DNA from: Branchipolynoe longqiensis | Taxonomy: Eukaryota > Annelida > Polychaeta > Phyllodocida > Polynoidae | NCBI GenBank assembly: GCA_030323885.1 | Contig: CM059194.1 | Span: 25,547,363-25,611,362 of the forward strand | Length of the DNA: 64,000 nt | Direction of reading: 5' to 3' | In this document: positions 1-10,613 of the stretch, one piece after another | Position numbering within the stretch: the first letter of the stretch is position 1 | Layout of the letters: each line of letters starts with the position of its first letter | Made by a program: the position numbers and the translations under genes | Notes under the pieces: generated by a model | Told to the model about the DNA's origin: nothing | What the model saw: the letters and a program-made list of their open reading frames with translations, nothing else | Database searches by the model: none

Positions 1-1699
1 TTCGTTGGTCGTTAGCTTTTCATATTCTGCCTTGTACCATGTACATCTTATCTGTCATATGCTACTTGTAGTGCTTGTAGCTTGGTTTTGCAGACATTTC
101 CGTTAATTGAGTCATTTTCTGTGTTGTTCGTTCCATTTCCGTCAGTCTCGTTCTTATCTCTCTTTTTTGTTTCTTTCTCCAGTTCTTCCCTGACTGTTCT
201 TATGACCAGTCTCACTATGTCGTCCATGTTCATTTGTCCGTCCTCCATTTTATTTTTGTGCTGGCAATCCTTGGCTTCCACTACAGTAACCTTGTTTTTT
301 GCCTTTTCCCACCATTTCTAATGGTTGGCACACTCCTGTGTGGTGTATGCTCCAGGTTTGTTGTTAAATTTCCTCCTGTATTTTGTTTTTACATCCTCAG
401 ATACGTATCCTGCGGTATCCTGGTATGTTTATGTGGAAGTTCCATTTGTGTATGTGTTGGTTGTGCACGATTTAGTACATTTGATTCGCGATATCAGCGT
501 CCACGTTAGATTAGCGAACACTCTCTGGCGCCATCTTATACATGACCAGAACTTAGCTTAGCTAGAAGTAAAGACCCTGTTAATTGGATACTGTGTACTT
601 GTGATTATTTATCGCTTCACACTGATTCACTATGAGCATAGCTTTTTATATAGTGGGACATTTAGTAGGTAGTGCAGCCCGCTGGCATTTTGCCAATCAC
701 TGGGTGCAGCGAGCAAATTTGTGTTTTTTCATTGCTTCTAACTCCACGTACAGGCAAACTATGTGTAATATTATAAAGTATATGTAGATAAAGCACTTCT
801 GTATGGTTTGCTTTTTAATATTTTTATTTTAACAAGTTTGTTATCTGCACTTGAAAAATTTAGTTTTACACAATTATGTGTAGCACATGCACTTCTGGCT
901 GTACAGCATAAACTCATTACTTTTAACAGTATGCAGGCTACACATCTGTTTTTAGGATCAATGGAAAGCTTACACTACCAGCTTTCAAATGATATATGGC
1001 AAGAAGGGGAAATGTGAATTATTTCATTTCCTTTTTAATGGTATGCAAAACGAAGCATAACTCTTTTTGGGACAGTGGTCCTCTTTGAACTTAAAGCTGA
1101 CACAGCAGCTTTCTGCTTAAAATGACTTCAACTTCAAGTGAGTGAGTGACATACACTGAATCCTGAGTATCAATCACTGTCAACAGCATGGTCAAGCTTG
1201 TGAGTGAAAGGGGGGTCATTATCTTTATTCAATCCAAATTTAAAGCATATCGATGAAGTAGTTCCTAAGTTATGGCAATTTATGTTTTCTACTATTAGTA
1301 TTAAGGTTATTGTCGATTTTGGTTCGCATCTGTCACTTTGACCTTTTTCTCAAGTTTGGAGTATCATATCTTCAATGAAATTAGAGTGATCACCCTAAAA
1401 GAAATGACAGATACTCTATGGGTAGAGGACTAGACAGATCATTAGAAATCGAATTACAGATTATCAAATATGGAACTTTGGCCAATATTGTCATCGTAAT
1501 AAAAGAGGTTTTTTTTCAATTTTTAAGAGTTGACATTTTAACAATTATACATATTTCTGCCGTAAAATGTTGTGAGCTTGTTCTCTGGGTATAAGTAAAG
1601 CAGATCTTAAGATATGGTTAATGTCATTTGTTAAATAATTTTTGTTGAGTGGATGAAAATGGTTAATTTCACATTGGTTTATGCTGCTACAGTGCCATC
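1..1699. other. AT-rich stretch without a recognisable gene
   Basis: No conserved coding signal is visible. A 77-codon minus-strand frame at 48-281 is rich in Lys and Glu and could be the end of a decayed element ORF, but it matches no family I know and a stop lies a few codons upstream of its Met. The rest is AT-rich, intron-like or intergenic DNA. If TPPP copy A continues leftwards, this is its second intron. Confidence 0.4.
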
Positions 1700-1828
1700 A
1701 AACCAGCCTATTAATGCCGAGCGCCAGGCTAGATAACGCCAAGTATCAATTTGACTCTGCTGGGATTCGAACTCCCAACCTTCCGAACGGGAAGCCTGCG
1801 CTCTACCGATTAGGCCACAGTGTCTGGT
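1700..1828 (-). repeat. SINE-1, head-only fragment
   Basis: Read on the minus strand, this is the tRNA-related head of the common SINE in this window. It has an A-box-like TGGCCTAATCGGTAGAGC region, a B-box-like GGGTTCGAATCC region, and the start of the body (TAGCCTGGCGCTCGGCATTA). The 3' tail is missing. The frame of a true tRNA is not closed, so I call it a repeat and not a tRNA gene. Confidence 0.8.
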
Positions 1829-1957
1829 TCGAGGCAAGGTATTATCTCTCATTTTAATTAAAACGAATAAATAATATACTATTTATAACCTGTACCAAGG
1901 CAACACGGGACATCTAATAGTCTCTCTTTCGTACATGTTTTACTTCTGTTACTGTTA

Positions 1958-2183
1958 GGGATGGTCCATAAATGTCAATGGTTTTCACAATCCGAACAAT
2001 GTTAGGATTAGGTTTCACCCTTTCCGAAATTCCCTTAATCCAAACATAAACACATTTATAAAATGGGACCGATATAGCCTGAACATTCATCCGAACATGA
2101 ATTCCCCCAACCCCCCAACCCCCAACCACCCATTCTGAACACTGTTCGGATTGTGAAGAACATTGATATTCATGGACCGTTCC
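1958..2183. mobile_element. 226-bp inverted-repeat MITE, TTA target duplication
   Basis: Arms of about 45 bp (1958-2004 and 2138-2183) are near-perfect inverted copies beginning GGGATGGTCCAT and ending ATGGACCGTTCC. TTA flanks both sides (1955-1957 and 2184-2186). A TWA duplication with GG-starting termini is typical of PIF/Harbinger elements, so that assignment is inferred. The right end stops about 25 bp from the splice donor of the TPPP copy A exon. Confidence 0.75.
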
Positions 2184-2209
2184 TTATGCAGTCAATATGC
2201 ACTACTTAC

Positions 2210-2309
2210 ATCCGCTTTCTTGGTACTGTTGAGTTTCTCGGCAATGGTTTCATAATCACTACCAGCAATTTCCTTCATGAAGTTAGTGAACTCTGGCTCT
2301 GTCAGGAAG
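2210..2309 (-). CDS. TPPP-like: TPPP/p25 copy A, internal exon (33 codons)
   Basis: This 100-nt exon is bounded on the minus strand by a CAG acceptor and a GTAAGT donor. It completes an Asn codon begun in the previous exon, then encodes FLTEPEFTNFMKEIAGSDYE and ends IAEKLNSTKKAD. It corresponds to the helical core of the p25-alpha domain (equivalent to the EEFKKALEELA region of vertebrate TPPPs). Length and phase are identical to the 37348-37447 exon of copy B. No following exon with the [14 protein letters not shown] motif is present between here and base 1, so the terminal exon is outside the window or lost. Exon boundaries are read directly; function is inferred from the family. Confidence 0.85.
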
Positions 2310-2399
2310 CTGAATGAAAACAAACAAATCAACGTACGATAATCCATATAAAAATTCATCTAGAATATATCAATCAGCCCCTTTAATGGCCAACTAATA

Positions 2400-2940
2400 A
2401 ACCCACCAGCAATGTCCCACCCCAACATCAGCAGGTTTTCAAGGGTTTTGGGGACTTTCATGTACAAGTGTTTTAAGGGGTTTTCAAACATTTTTCCGCA
2501 TGTTCCGAATGTACCACAAGATGCAAGTTTTTCAATGTTTTCTCAGCAACATATTTTAGTTTGCCCTATAATTAAGTAACTAAAAAAAAAGTGACAACAT
2601 AATATTTTTAAACATTTATTTACCATTCACAAAGTTAAACAGTCGCCTTGATAAACACTTATCACAACAACACTTGACATGGCATTAACCGCGACATGTG
2701 TGCGACTAGCAGTGTAAAAGGCTCGGCTCGCTAGAAATTGGCGCTTACAGGGGTTTTATGTGAACACAGGCGATATTCAAGGGTTTTCCGGTATCTGGTA
2801 CTCTTTAATGTTATTTAGAAAATCAAGGGTTTTCAGGGATCTGTGCGAACCCTGCATCATAGCTCTTCTACATCACATCTAAACTGTCGAAAGGAGTGTA
2901 GTTTTGCCGTATAAAACACAGTAGCGAATATTGAATGACG
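2400..2940. repeat. Degenerate dispersed repeat rich in GGGTTTTCAAGGG
   Basis: Several copies of a CAAGGGTTTTC motif lie between 2430 and 2860. One end (2820-2860) reads on the minus strand as GGTTCGCACAGATCCCTGAA, which resembles the terminus of a cut-and-paste element. No second terminus or target duplication could be paired. This is intron DNA of TPPP copy A. Confidence 0.3.
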
Positions 2941-2950
2941 CTAGGACATT

Positions 2951-3008
2951 TACACACACACATATGCATGCACACACACGCATGCACACACAGCTGCACG
3001 CACTCACT
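2951..3008. repeat. CA/TGCA microsatellite
   Basis: Alternating CACACA with interspersed GCATGC steps; low complexity. Confidence 0.85.
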
Positions 3009-3139
3009 CCCACCTAGTTGTATTTCAAGAGCCAAGTCAGAGTATCATTCCCTTCTATGAATAGTTACCATACAATGAAACCTCATAATTCATTTATTCA
3101 ATGGGAAAAAAAATCATTGATTGATTGCTCATGGTTTAA

Positions 3140-3982
3140 AGTCGCCAGCTATCCGCCGCGTGGAAAACAAACAAACTCGGAAATAGTTCAGATTTGTGCC
3201 ACTTGGTGGCCTAATGCACCGGCGGCGGAGGCGATTTGTATAGACTTGGGTTGAATAAAGGAATACGCTCGTGGCTTCTGCGCATGCGCGGATTTTCTAA
3301 CGTTGCCGCGAGCACTGCTATTTGTTTTGTTTACACTCGGCGATTCGACGTTGATCGAGCTGCTACGTTAATATCGCTTGGAATTTAAGGTTAATTTAAT
3401 TAAATTTCATTATTTGAGTATGTAATTCTGTTAAATATGATCGCATTCAATAGATTTCGGCGTAATCGGTCCCTAAAACTAGTGGTGCTCGCCGGCAACA
3501 GGCTCAGGGCGATCTGCTGAGCCTGTTACCAGCGAGGGGTATTAATATCACGTCGATTTTTGGTTTAATTTAACCAAATTTCGGCGGCGGTGTTAATATT
3601 GCTTCAAGTTTGTGGTTAATTTGACCAAATTTGACTTTTTGGGCATGTAATTCTGTTAAATACGAGAGCTTTGAAAAGATTTGGGTCTAATATATTGCCG
3701 CCGATACTGGGAACCAGCGACACTTGTTACTGTGTGAGCCTGTTGCCGGCACAATTTCAGCCAATCACAGCACAGCTTTTCCATTGCAAATGGCCGCCAC
3801 CTATGGGGGTGGCCATTTTGGAGACAACAAACTTCCTTTGCAGTTCAGACTAGCATGGCCCTGGTCCCCTACTCTCCCCACACATACTTGGTTCATTTAA
3901 ACATAAAAACTAAACAAGGTTGTGCTTGGAGAGCATTTGTCGGAGTACGGTTCCCGTCGCCAGCGACCTATATCTGGTCCCT
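3140..3982 (+). mobile_element. TTAA-flanked non-autonomous element, family A, copy 1
   Basis: The element is flanked by TTAA (3136-3139 and 3983-3986). Its ends are imperfect inverted repeats, AGTCGCCAGCTAT on the left against AGGGACCAGATAT on the right (minus strand). TTAA duplication is the hallmark of piggyBac-type insertion, so a piggyBac-dependent MITE is inferred. Inside are an ATTAAATT/CGGCGG module (3340-3480 and 3540-3720), inverted GCCGGCAACAGGCTCAG blocks (3495-3530 and the 3740s), and a GGCCGCC...GGGTGGCC palindrome near 3790. A second copy lies inverted at 50628-51905. No transposase is encoded. Confidence 0.8.
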
Positions 3983-4350
3983 TTAACGTCATGTCGGTAG
4001 CAAAGGCAATATTCATGCTGAATAGCTAGTGTAGTAGTGGTATCTATTCTGTCAGCCTTGCCAATCACATTCACATGCCTACATTGAAATTTACGTGAAA
4101 CACCAAAATAGTCAGATCCATGTCAAATGACCGCAAGAACTATCTCTGGATTTTGAAGTGTTTAGACTTGTATCAAATGACCACAGAACCGAACTCACAC
4201 CTCGGACTCAGTCGGAAACGTCTCAGAGCACCTTTTGGCTTATTTGTGTTCAGGGTGTGTCTCGGAGACGCCTCCCATTTCAGACAGGAGACAAAAAGCG
4301 CCTCGAAAATGGCCGCCATATTCAGTGGTTTGAGCCAATCAGAGCGCTTC

Positions 4351-4428
4351 TTTTCCATTGCAAAATGGCTGCTGCCTATGGGGGCGGCCATTTTCAAGGC
4401 GACAGACTGCTTTTACCGTTCAGACTAG
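4351..4428 (+). repeat. Partial copy of the family A interior
   Basis: TTTTCCATTGCAAAATGGC followed by a GGGGGCGGCCATTTTC palindrome and CGTTCAGACTAG parallels 3776-3853 inside family A copy 1. It is a diverged tandem or dispersed copy of that internal palindromic block. The preceding 4100-4350 holds similar CGCCTC/GAGGCG inverted pieces. Confidence 0.55.
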
Positions 4429-5940
4429 TGTGCCCGTCAGGAATTTCCCCAAGACGTATCGGAGGCGTACCCTGAATGCTAGGGCGTAAAACAAGAACAA
4501 ACAAGCTAATGCTCAGTGTGCAGTGGAGGAGGCTGGCATGCGACTCCTGTCAAACCGGAAGTGATGGGAGCCCTACAACCAATTTCACCCTCATACGGTC
4601 GGTGTCAAGACGAAATAACATGCAATTGAACAGCCCACCCATAGTATTATTACATGACCTAAGAAAGGAAGACAAGACAGTAAGTTGGAAGCCATGTTGT
4701 CAACTCTTTATTTTATCACTACGTGGCAGCACTATAGATCAGTGGGGTAGAATGGTGACCCAAAAGTGTAGCATATATCATAATAATATGAATAAGCTAT
4801 GCTTAGGACCGACCCCCGATATAACTATGTGCATGTATTTTTTTACTCCACTCGCGGTGTTCGATTTCGGGTGATCCGAGTCACGGTCGCGATAATCGAA
4901 TACGGCCGTCGTTTCTGCGGAATAAACTATTAATATTTCATTTGTGCACCCATGTTTATGCCAAATTGTTATTTATTTCTTTTAATTTTGAATAAAATCT
5001 AAGTTTTTGAACTGCACGTATCGGCACATTCTATGGCAGCGGGCATTTGTTTTGATATATTATTAACCAATAGCTGACACCATATATGGAAGGTTTGTGG
5101 GGAGGGACCAGTGTACTTGTTCTTCGATTCGACATGTGCTACTCTGCGGCGGAACATCATTAAGGTGTTAGGCCAATTGCTGTCGTCCATCCTGCTTGCT
5201 CCGTACCGAAGTTTGACGAGCGATTTCCGTTTCCTTTTGCTGGATTTTGATTTCTCGAACAGGAGTTTACAAATGGTGGCGCCCATAGAAGGCTATTTCC
5301 GTTTCCTTTTGCTGGATTTTGGCGAAGTCAGGTTCAGTACGAGTATTGTTTAAATCTCAATATGTGTATATATTTACACGTGTTAGTCATTAGCCTCCCC
5401 GTGGGTGGGTCGGTATTAATATACAAGAGGCAATACAGCCTAGTTGTCTATGATTTTCAATGATAAAGAGGTCTCTGTATTCACCATCTGCACCACTTCC
5501 TGCAATATAAGCTATAGCTGCGACTGAACATTTTTTTTTTCTGTGTGATGAACTTATTTACCCTGCTCATAACGGATAAGTGTGTTAATACTTGTTTTCA
5601 CCGCTGGACAGCATGAGTTCAATTTGATTCAAATCTTTGGAATTTAGTTGGAGTAATAATTTAGGTTTTCTTGCTTCTTGTTTATGGCTTGCTTCTTGTT
5701 TGTAGATTGCAAACATTCCCAGATCCAGGTTACACTGTGTCTCAGCCTCAGTCCTTCCTTAGGGACCAGCATAACACGGAATACCTGTATTCTGGTTTAA
5801 ATAAACAACCCGTGAACATTTTTGGGAGTGCAGAACCTGAGCTACCCACTACCCATTGGTGTAGGCGCAGTAAACAGGGTGCTTGAGGTTGCTGCGGTGA
5901 CACTACTCTGGGAATAACCCAGGTCCCCAGCTCCAGGGTC
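4429..5940. other. No recognisable gene; one short direct duplication
   Basis: A 132-codon plus-strand frame at 4476-4874 and a 95-codon minus-strand frame at 4999-5286 show no known domain, no splice context and no relation to the neighbours. TTTCCGTTTCCTTTTGCTGG occurs twice, 73 bp apart (5224 and 5297). I see nothing else of note. Confidence 0.4.
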
Positions 5941-5943
5941 GAA

Positions 5944-6254
5944 TCCCCACCACACACACCTATATTCCCTACACCCCACTACACACACCTATACCCCCAG
6001 TATCCCTTACACCCCAACCACACACCTAAACCCCCACCACACCCCCACCACTACACCCTCCCCACACACACCTTCACCTCAATCACACACACCTACATCC
6101 CCACCACACACCTACACCACCACACACCTACACCCCCACCACACACCTAAACCCCCACCACACCCCTAAACCCTCACCACACACCTACACCCCCACCACA
6201 CCCACCCACCACACACATACCTACACCACCAACACACTCACACACCTACACCCT
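5944..6254. repeat. ACCCCCACCACACACCT simple-sequence tract
   Basis: About 300 bp of degenerate CCCCACCACACACCTA repeats, pyrimidine/A-rich on the plus strand with no strict period. Confidence 0.85.
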
Positions 6255-6680
6255 TCTATCCAACCATGATGGCCGACTGGGACCAGGGACGGAGCTGGCA
6301 TCCAAGAGTATCGCGAGAGAAATGGCTCATGAAAGCTCCCCATTGCGCATAATATGAGTAATGACTCTCTAAAAGTTGGAGAAAATGTGTCTCACTGTTG
6401 ATGGTCTTAGTGTGGTATTCCTACCTGCTATTGATTAAAATGTTTTCCCTCAACATATACTCTTCAGTTTTCAAATCACATAATATTGAAGTATGACACA
6501 ACATCAGTTTGAAGTGATAGAGACCATGTAGTAAATCCACCATGTTTGAATGAACTGGTTGTAACGCCTGAACACCTCAGCCAATGAAAATTACTGCTTC
6601 CTGACCTAGATTGGATTATTACCTCGGAACCTCAACTTCCTGCCAATGGCTGTCATGTGGATATGTGGGCTCTTATCAAA

Positions 6681-6896
6681 TTCAAACTTTTAAGTGCATT
6701 TATCTACTCAAATTAATATACTAATCAGTTCAAAAGTTGCAGGTAAATATATAAAGGTATGTGAAGAACATATTTTGCTTTTTAGATTAAAGATTTATGT
6801 TCTCATTTCATTTAACCACATTTTCTCAACTTTTTATATAGGACTGTTCTTCACCCCGTCTCAGCCTACTGTAGTACGGGGTGAATCCGTTATCTA
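6681..6896 (+). mobile_element. Mutator-like MITE, 5'-truncated copy
   Basis: The right half of the 412-418 bp family found complete at 15950, 17081, 17860 and 41166. It contains the interior (AAAAGTTGCAGGTAAATATA, then the ATTAAAGATTT/CTCATTTCATTT stretch) and the right terminus, which ends GTACGGGGTGAATCCGTTATCTA. The left terminus is missing, so no duplication can be checked. Confidence 0.75.
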
Positions 6897-7514
6897 GCCA
6901 TATCTATGGTCTATATACACGACTCTGAAATCTCTAATCACCATATTATTGTAATCATGAGGGACGAAAGTGGTCTCTGGTAAAAAAACGCGGAAACCAA
7001 ACTTAGATTATTGCACCGACGGCGAATTTCCACGAAAATGCGAGTTTTCTCCTATAGGATTCGCACTCTCAAGGATTGGCGGAAGCATGCTGGAAGTAAG
7101 GTTTCAACTATCTTTTTGTACTTATTTTATCGACTATACCTACGATCTATGAGGCTCGTTCTTGTTTGGGTTTTATGTTCTATCAACATCTAAGGTCATA
7201 TAAGAACAGGATTCGAACTACACAACTGTTGTCATATATATCCTGATTCCATGGCATTTTGTTTAATATTAATCGATAAATATAAAACATCTTGAAATTA
7301 ATCGCAGAGATCTTTCATGCCTGAGACACTGATATTGAATGGATGGTCCGGCTGTACAGAAAAAAGTTCGAGTTGGGTGCAGCAGCATAGCGTACTGAGG
7401 GTAACCCCTAGCTCCGTCACCGAAAACAAAAGTGCATAGACAAACTTATTTTCTGGAAAATTATGACATTTGTTTTTCCAGCCAAAATTAATTCTCGAAA
7501 CTCTTACTCTTAGG

Positions 7515-7765
7515 AAACGCGAAACCCTTGTATATTGACATCCATATAGGATTCTTGCATGAATTCGTGAATCTCTTAGCAACCATAAAATGCCTGAATA
7601 TTGGCATCCACATTTTTGTATGAATTCCTAAAAGGTTTAATAAAACTATTGGGAACCATGAAACCCCTGAATATTGGTATTCACATAGTCTATATAATCT
7701 TTGCATGAATTCCTCAAATTCTTGGAGAAATCATGAAAGCCCTAGAAAATTGGCATCCCTATGAT
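7515..7765. repeat. Diverged tandem repeat, about 65-75 bp, four units
   Basis: Units centred on CCATGAAACCCCTGAATATT recur at about 7519, 7584, 7657 and 7732. Each is followed by GGCATCCACAT and then GCATGAATTCCT. They lie in the TPPP copy A intron and have no coding role. Confidence 0.6.
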
Positions 7766-7868
7766 ATTACCGTACCTCTTCATGTTACTAGTCAAGCTCT
7801 TTAAATTATAAACCACTATTTGTAATTAGTTCTAAATGGAAGTCTGCTCATGGGTTTATGGCACTCAC

Positions 7869-8047
7869 TTCTTTCCCTTGGTCTTGTGCTTGGTAAAGCG
7901 GATGTCAATGCTATTTGATGACCAGTCACCCGTCTTCTTCATGAGATTGGCATGCGTGAAAAGCTGACTAAGATCCTTTGTTGTCATCGTACCCGGCTTT
8001 GAGCAATACTCACCATAGCAAATACTGAGCTTCGCCATCTCGAAGAG
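7869..8047 (-). CDS. TPPP-like: TPPP/p25 copy A, p25-alpha domain exon (59 codons)
   Basis: TPPP/p25 proteins bind tubulin, promote microtubule polymerisation and bundling, and are found in ciliated and neural cells. This 179-nt minus-strand exon follows a TTCCAG acceptor and ends at a GTGAGT donor. It encodes LFEMAKLSICYGEYCSKPG, then TTKDLSQLFTHANLMKKTGD and SSNSIDIRFTKHKTKGK. This aligns with the W-x-KLCKDCKV...G-x-DVDIVFSKVK core of vertebrate TPPPs. The exon has the same length, phase and splice signals as copy B at 37980-38158, and 47 of 59 residues match. The ATG inside (residue 4) is probably not the start, because both copies have an acceptor upstream and the family has more N-terminal sequence; that small first exon was not found. 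The family assignment is firm; any functional difference between the copies is unknown. Confidence 0.9.
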
Positions 8048-8159
8048 CTGGAATATATAATCATAATTTTAAATGATGTTGCTTCCTATTCTAAGAAATA
8101 CGGCGTTGATGTTATTCCCATTCTTGGTTTTTATATACACCTATTATAATTTTTTTTAA

Positions 8160-8285
8160 TTGGTCAAGCATGAGGATTATAGCGATAGAAACAAAAGTAT
8201 GAAGCAATTTGCAGTTTTTACTTATTTAAGCAGTTTTTCTCTTGATTAAAGATCTAGTCACCTGGTTTTCTAGTTTTTATTTGAT
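8160..8285. repeat. Dispersed repeat shared with 15684-15778
   Basis: TCAAGCATGAGG, GATAGAAACAAAAG, TTTTTCTCTTGATTAAAGATCT and GTCACCTGGTTTT recur in the same order at 15684-15778. It directly precedes a LINE 3' end here but not in the second copy. Confidence 0.6.
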
Positions 8286-8289
8286 TACT

Positions 8290-8575
8290 GCAGTCTTTCT
8301 GTCCGAGGAGTACACACAGCTCTTCGATACAATGCCAGCTTACATTAGGAATCAATCAAACTGCAGTGTACAATCATTCAAAGGGCAGCTTGACAAGGCG
8401 TTAACAATACCAGATGAACCACACATTCCAGGATACACCCAGCTCATGCCAGCAGGTTCAAACTCATTACTGCACATGACAAAACTGAACAGAGCATTCT
8501 CACCACATGTTGTGGGTCCTGATGGTGGAGTCTCTGATTTGACCTGAGCATATATCTCAAACACTCTAATCTAAT
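8290..8575 (+). pseudogene. Non-LTR retrotransposon 3' end (C-terminus of RT ORF plus TCTAA tail)
   Basis: The frame reads FDTMPAYIRNQSNCSVQSFK, then GQLDKAL and IPDEPHIPGYTQLMP, and reaches a TGA at 8545-8547. LP-x-YIRN...SFK-x-x-LD is the usual C-terminal end of the reverse-transcriptase protein of many non-LTR elements. A TCTAA repeat ends the fragment. A diverged copy of the same 3' end, with a longer TCTAA tail, lies at 16436-16675. Extreme 5' truncation is normal for this class. I cannot decide the clade; a CR1/L2-like group is the best guess. Confidence 0.65.
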
Positions 8576-8581
8576 CTAATT

Positions 8582-8947
8582 AATATTTTAATAAAACTAG
8601 ACTTACCTGGAGGTTGAAGTATTACTAAGATTCTTATGAATCTTGGGATACAAAGGTAAGGATCAGGGGAGAGGACAATCCCGTGCAGCCTGGAAGTAGC
8701 TTCAGTATTCGAAGTTGGAGGGAAATAAAAAACCTAACCTTACTAAAAAATAAAACATCAGCGAATCTACCCTGTCCCCACCTATAGTTCTGATTTTATA
8801 TTTTTTGTTTATACTCGATTAATATCTTTGTATCTTATCCTTAGGTGTGGGTAGGGTGGGCCCCTGAACCTTACCTTCGTACCCGTAGATTCGTAAGAAT
8901 CTTAGTAATACTTCAACTGCCAGTTAAGTCTAATTTTACTAAAATAT
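8582..8947. mobile_element. 366-bp inverted-repeat element next to the DIRS 3' end
   Basis: Arms of about 65 bp, 8582-8650 and 8883-8947, are inverted copies. They read AATATTTTAATAAAACTAGA and TTGAAGTATTACTAAGATTC on the left, with the complements on the right. No clear target duplication is seen. It could be a separate MITE, or a terminal structure of the DIRS element whose recombinase ends at 9223. I slightly favour a separate element because nothing similar is present at the DIRS 5' side. Confidence 0.65.
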
Positions 8948-9222
8948 TCTTACTTCATCTTCTGGATATCCGGGGAGAGTCTTGGTAGCATGGTCTTTTT
9001 GTTTTTGATTCCTCCGTTACTTCCTTCCTTCATTCCCGTCTTCTCTCATCATTCTGGCAAATATCAAATCTAGTCTTTTGACATTAGACATTGTTCAACT
9101 GTTTCTCTCAAACACTCATAATCCAGTCTCCATTACTGTTTCTGAGCCTATGACTTTATTTATTTCTGAACTTTTGAACTTTCCTTTATTTCTTCAATAA
9201 TACAACTTGTTCAATTTAAATT

Positions 9223-10613
9223 CTAATTTCTCCTATTATTTATTAATAAAAGTCTTTGTACCTCTCCTGGATCCTCTATAGTCTTGTGACAGTATCTTGC
9301 AAAACTCCTACTATCTCGCCAGGAGGCATTACGCATGATAGCGTTCAGACTTGCTCCTGACACCTTTGCTGAGGATGCAGATGCTCCTCTAGTACTATGG
9401 CCTTTGTACTTCTCGGTATCAATACCTGCTAGCCTCAACGCACTTAAAGTCCATCTCGATAACATCACTCGACATATAGGTCCATGAGGCCCAATATACG
9501 AAATCAATAACTGGTTATTTTGTTTTCTTAACTCCGCTGTTCTTACTAGATATCTTTTAAGTCATTACAGCATACAGACATCTGTCTTCAGAATAAGTAT
9601 GTAACCTTATTGAGTCCAACGGTTGACCCAACTGATTATGCTTTAATAATGTTTTCATTTTAAACACAATTGCCTTCTCCTCAAACCTCATTCTATTAAT
9701 CAACAAACTTACAACAGTTTGTCCCTTTTGCGAGGATACTAGTAGCAACAACATTCCTTTGTACAACAACTTTAAACTTAGTGCTTGATTGTTTCCTAAC
9801 TTCTTGATCCAATCTAGCATAACATTCACGCTCCAATAACTATCGTATCTAGGTTGAGGGGGGTCTCCTCTCATGACAGCTCTTATTTGTTTGTTGTTGT
9901 TTTACATCCTAGCAACATTTAAGGACATATCAGGATGGGTACCGACTTGTGACTGCGCACTCATGGCCACTTTATAGTGCTGTCCCACTGGGAAACTAGG
10001 CCGCCGGCACCATGACCTGGTATCCCACTCAGTCACATTATCCTGACACTGAGCACACCAGTCCTTGCCCTGTCCTAATAATGCCGAGCGCCTGGCTAGG
10101 AAGCGACAAGTATACATTTTTAAGTCATTGGTTTGACTCGACCAGAGTTCGAACCCACGATCTACCAGCACAGGAGACAGACGCTCTAACTCATTCGGCC
10201 ATCCAGTCTGGTCGACAGCTCTTACAAAACCATCTTATTAAGCAGTGTTCCCCCACTGTGTTACCATCTTTTCTTGTCAAAATTACACTCAACATACACC
10301 TGGCCTTGTTAATTGCACCGTAGCCTACGTCTGTCTCAAAATACATCCATAAGTATTTCAACACCTCCGTCGTCCTTGGATTTAATACACTGATGCCTCT
10401 TTCTATGGCCCATAACACCCACCTGTTAATATGAGTGAGGTAACCTCTTCTTGTCGAATTTTTCCACATGTCTTGAAAATAACTTAATGTCATATTATCT
10501 ATCTCAAAACCTTCCAGTGTCCTAGCTAGAAGAGGTACGTCTTTAATTTTATATTTTCTAGATTTTGCTGTACCCCTCGCCACCTGGGTTGCTTGTTCCA
10601 CTCAGGTTGCCAA
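9223..10613 (-). pseudogene. DIRS tyrosine recombinase, SINE-interrupted
   Basis: The N-terminal part (about 10613-10225) reads IDNMTLSYFQDMWKNSTRRG and later INKARCMLSVILTRKDGNTV. The catalytic part resumes after the SINE with VMRGDPPQPRYDSYWSVNVM and LSLKLLYKGMLLLLVSSQKG. It ends (9507-9223) with KGHSTRGASASSAKVSGASL and RSFARYCHK. The H-x-x-R box is intact (HSTR). Two other catalytic positions look substituted. The QR-x-Q-T arginine is Lys (QKGQT). The nucleophilic Tyr, normally in F-A-K/R-F-Y, is Cys (FARYC; TGT at 9289-9291 on the minus strand), while the Tyr sits one place too early. A stop at about 9557 and a frame change near the SINE also break it. These residue calls rest on remembered family patterns, not on an alignment. 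Confidence 0.8.
9886..10213 (-). repeat. SINE-1, full length, inserted in the DIRS recombinase
   Basis: A complete SINE in minus orientation, from the tRNA-like head (CTAGTAGATCGTGGGTTCGA region near 10150-10170) to the GTAAAACAACAACAAACAAA tail at the low-coordinate end. It is flanked by a perfect 11-bp target duplication, GACAGCTCTTA, at 9875-9885 and 10214-10224. The insertion is therefore younger than the DIRS copy. Confidence 0.93.

Noticed and set aside
1..2200. Third exon of TPPP copy A
   Set aside because: Searched by eye for the [14 protein letters not shown] coding sequence on the minus strand; none found.
4476..4874. 132-codon plus-strand frame
   Set aside because: No recognisable domain, no splice or promoter context, composition like surrounding non-coding DNA.
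8582..8947. DIRS inverted terminal repeats
   Set aside because: Both arms lie on the same (3') side of the element and no partner exists at the 5' side, so they cannot be shown to be the terminal repeats.
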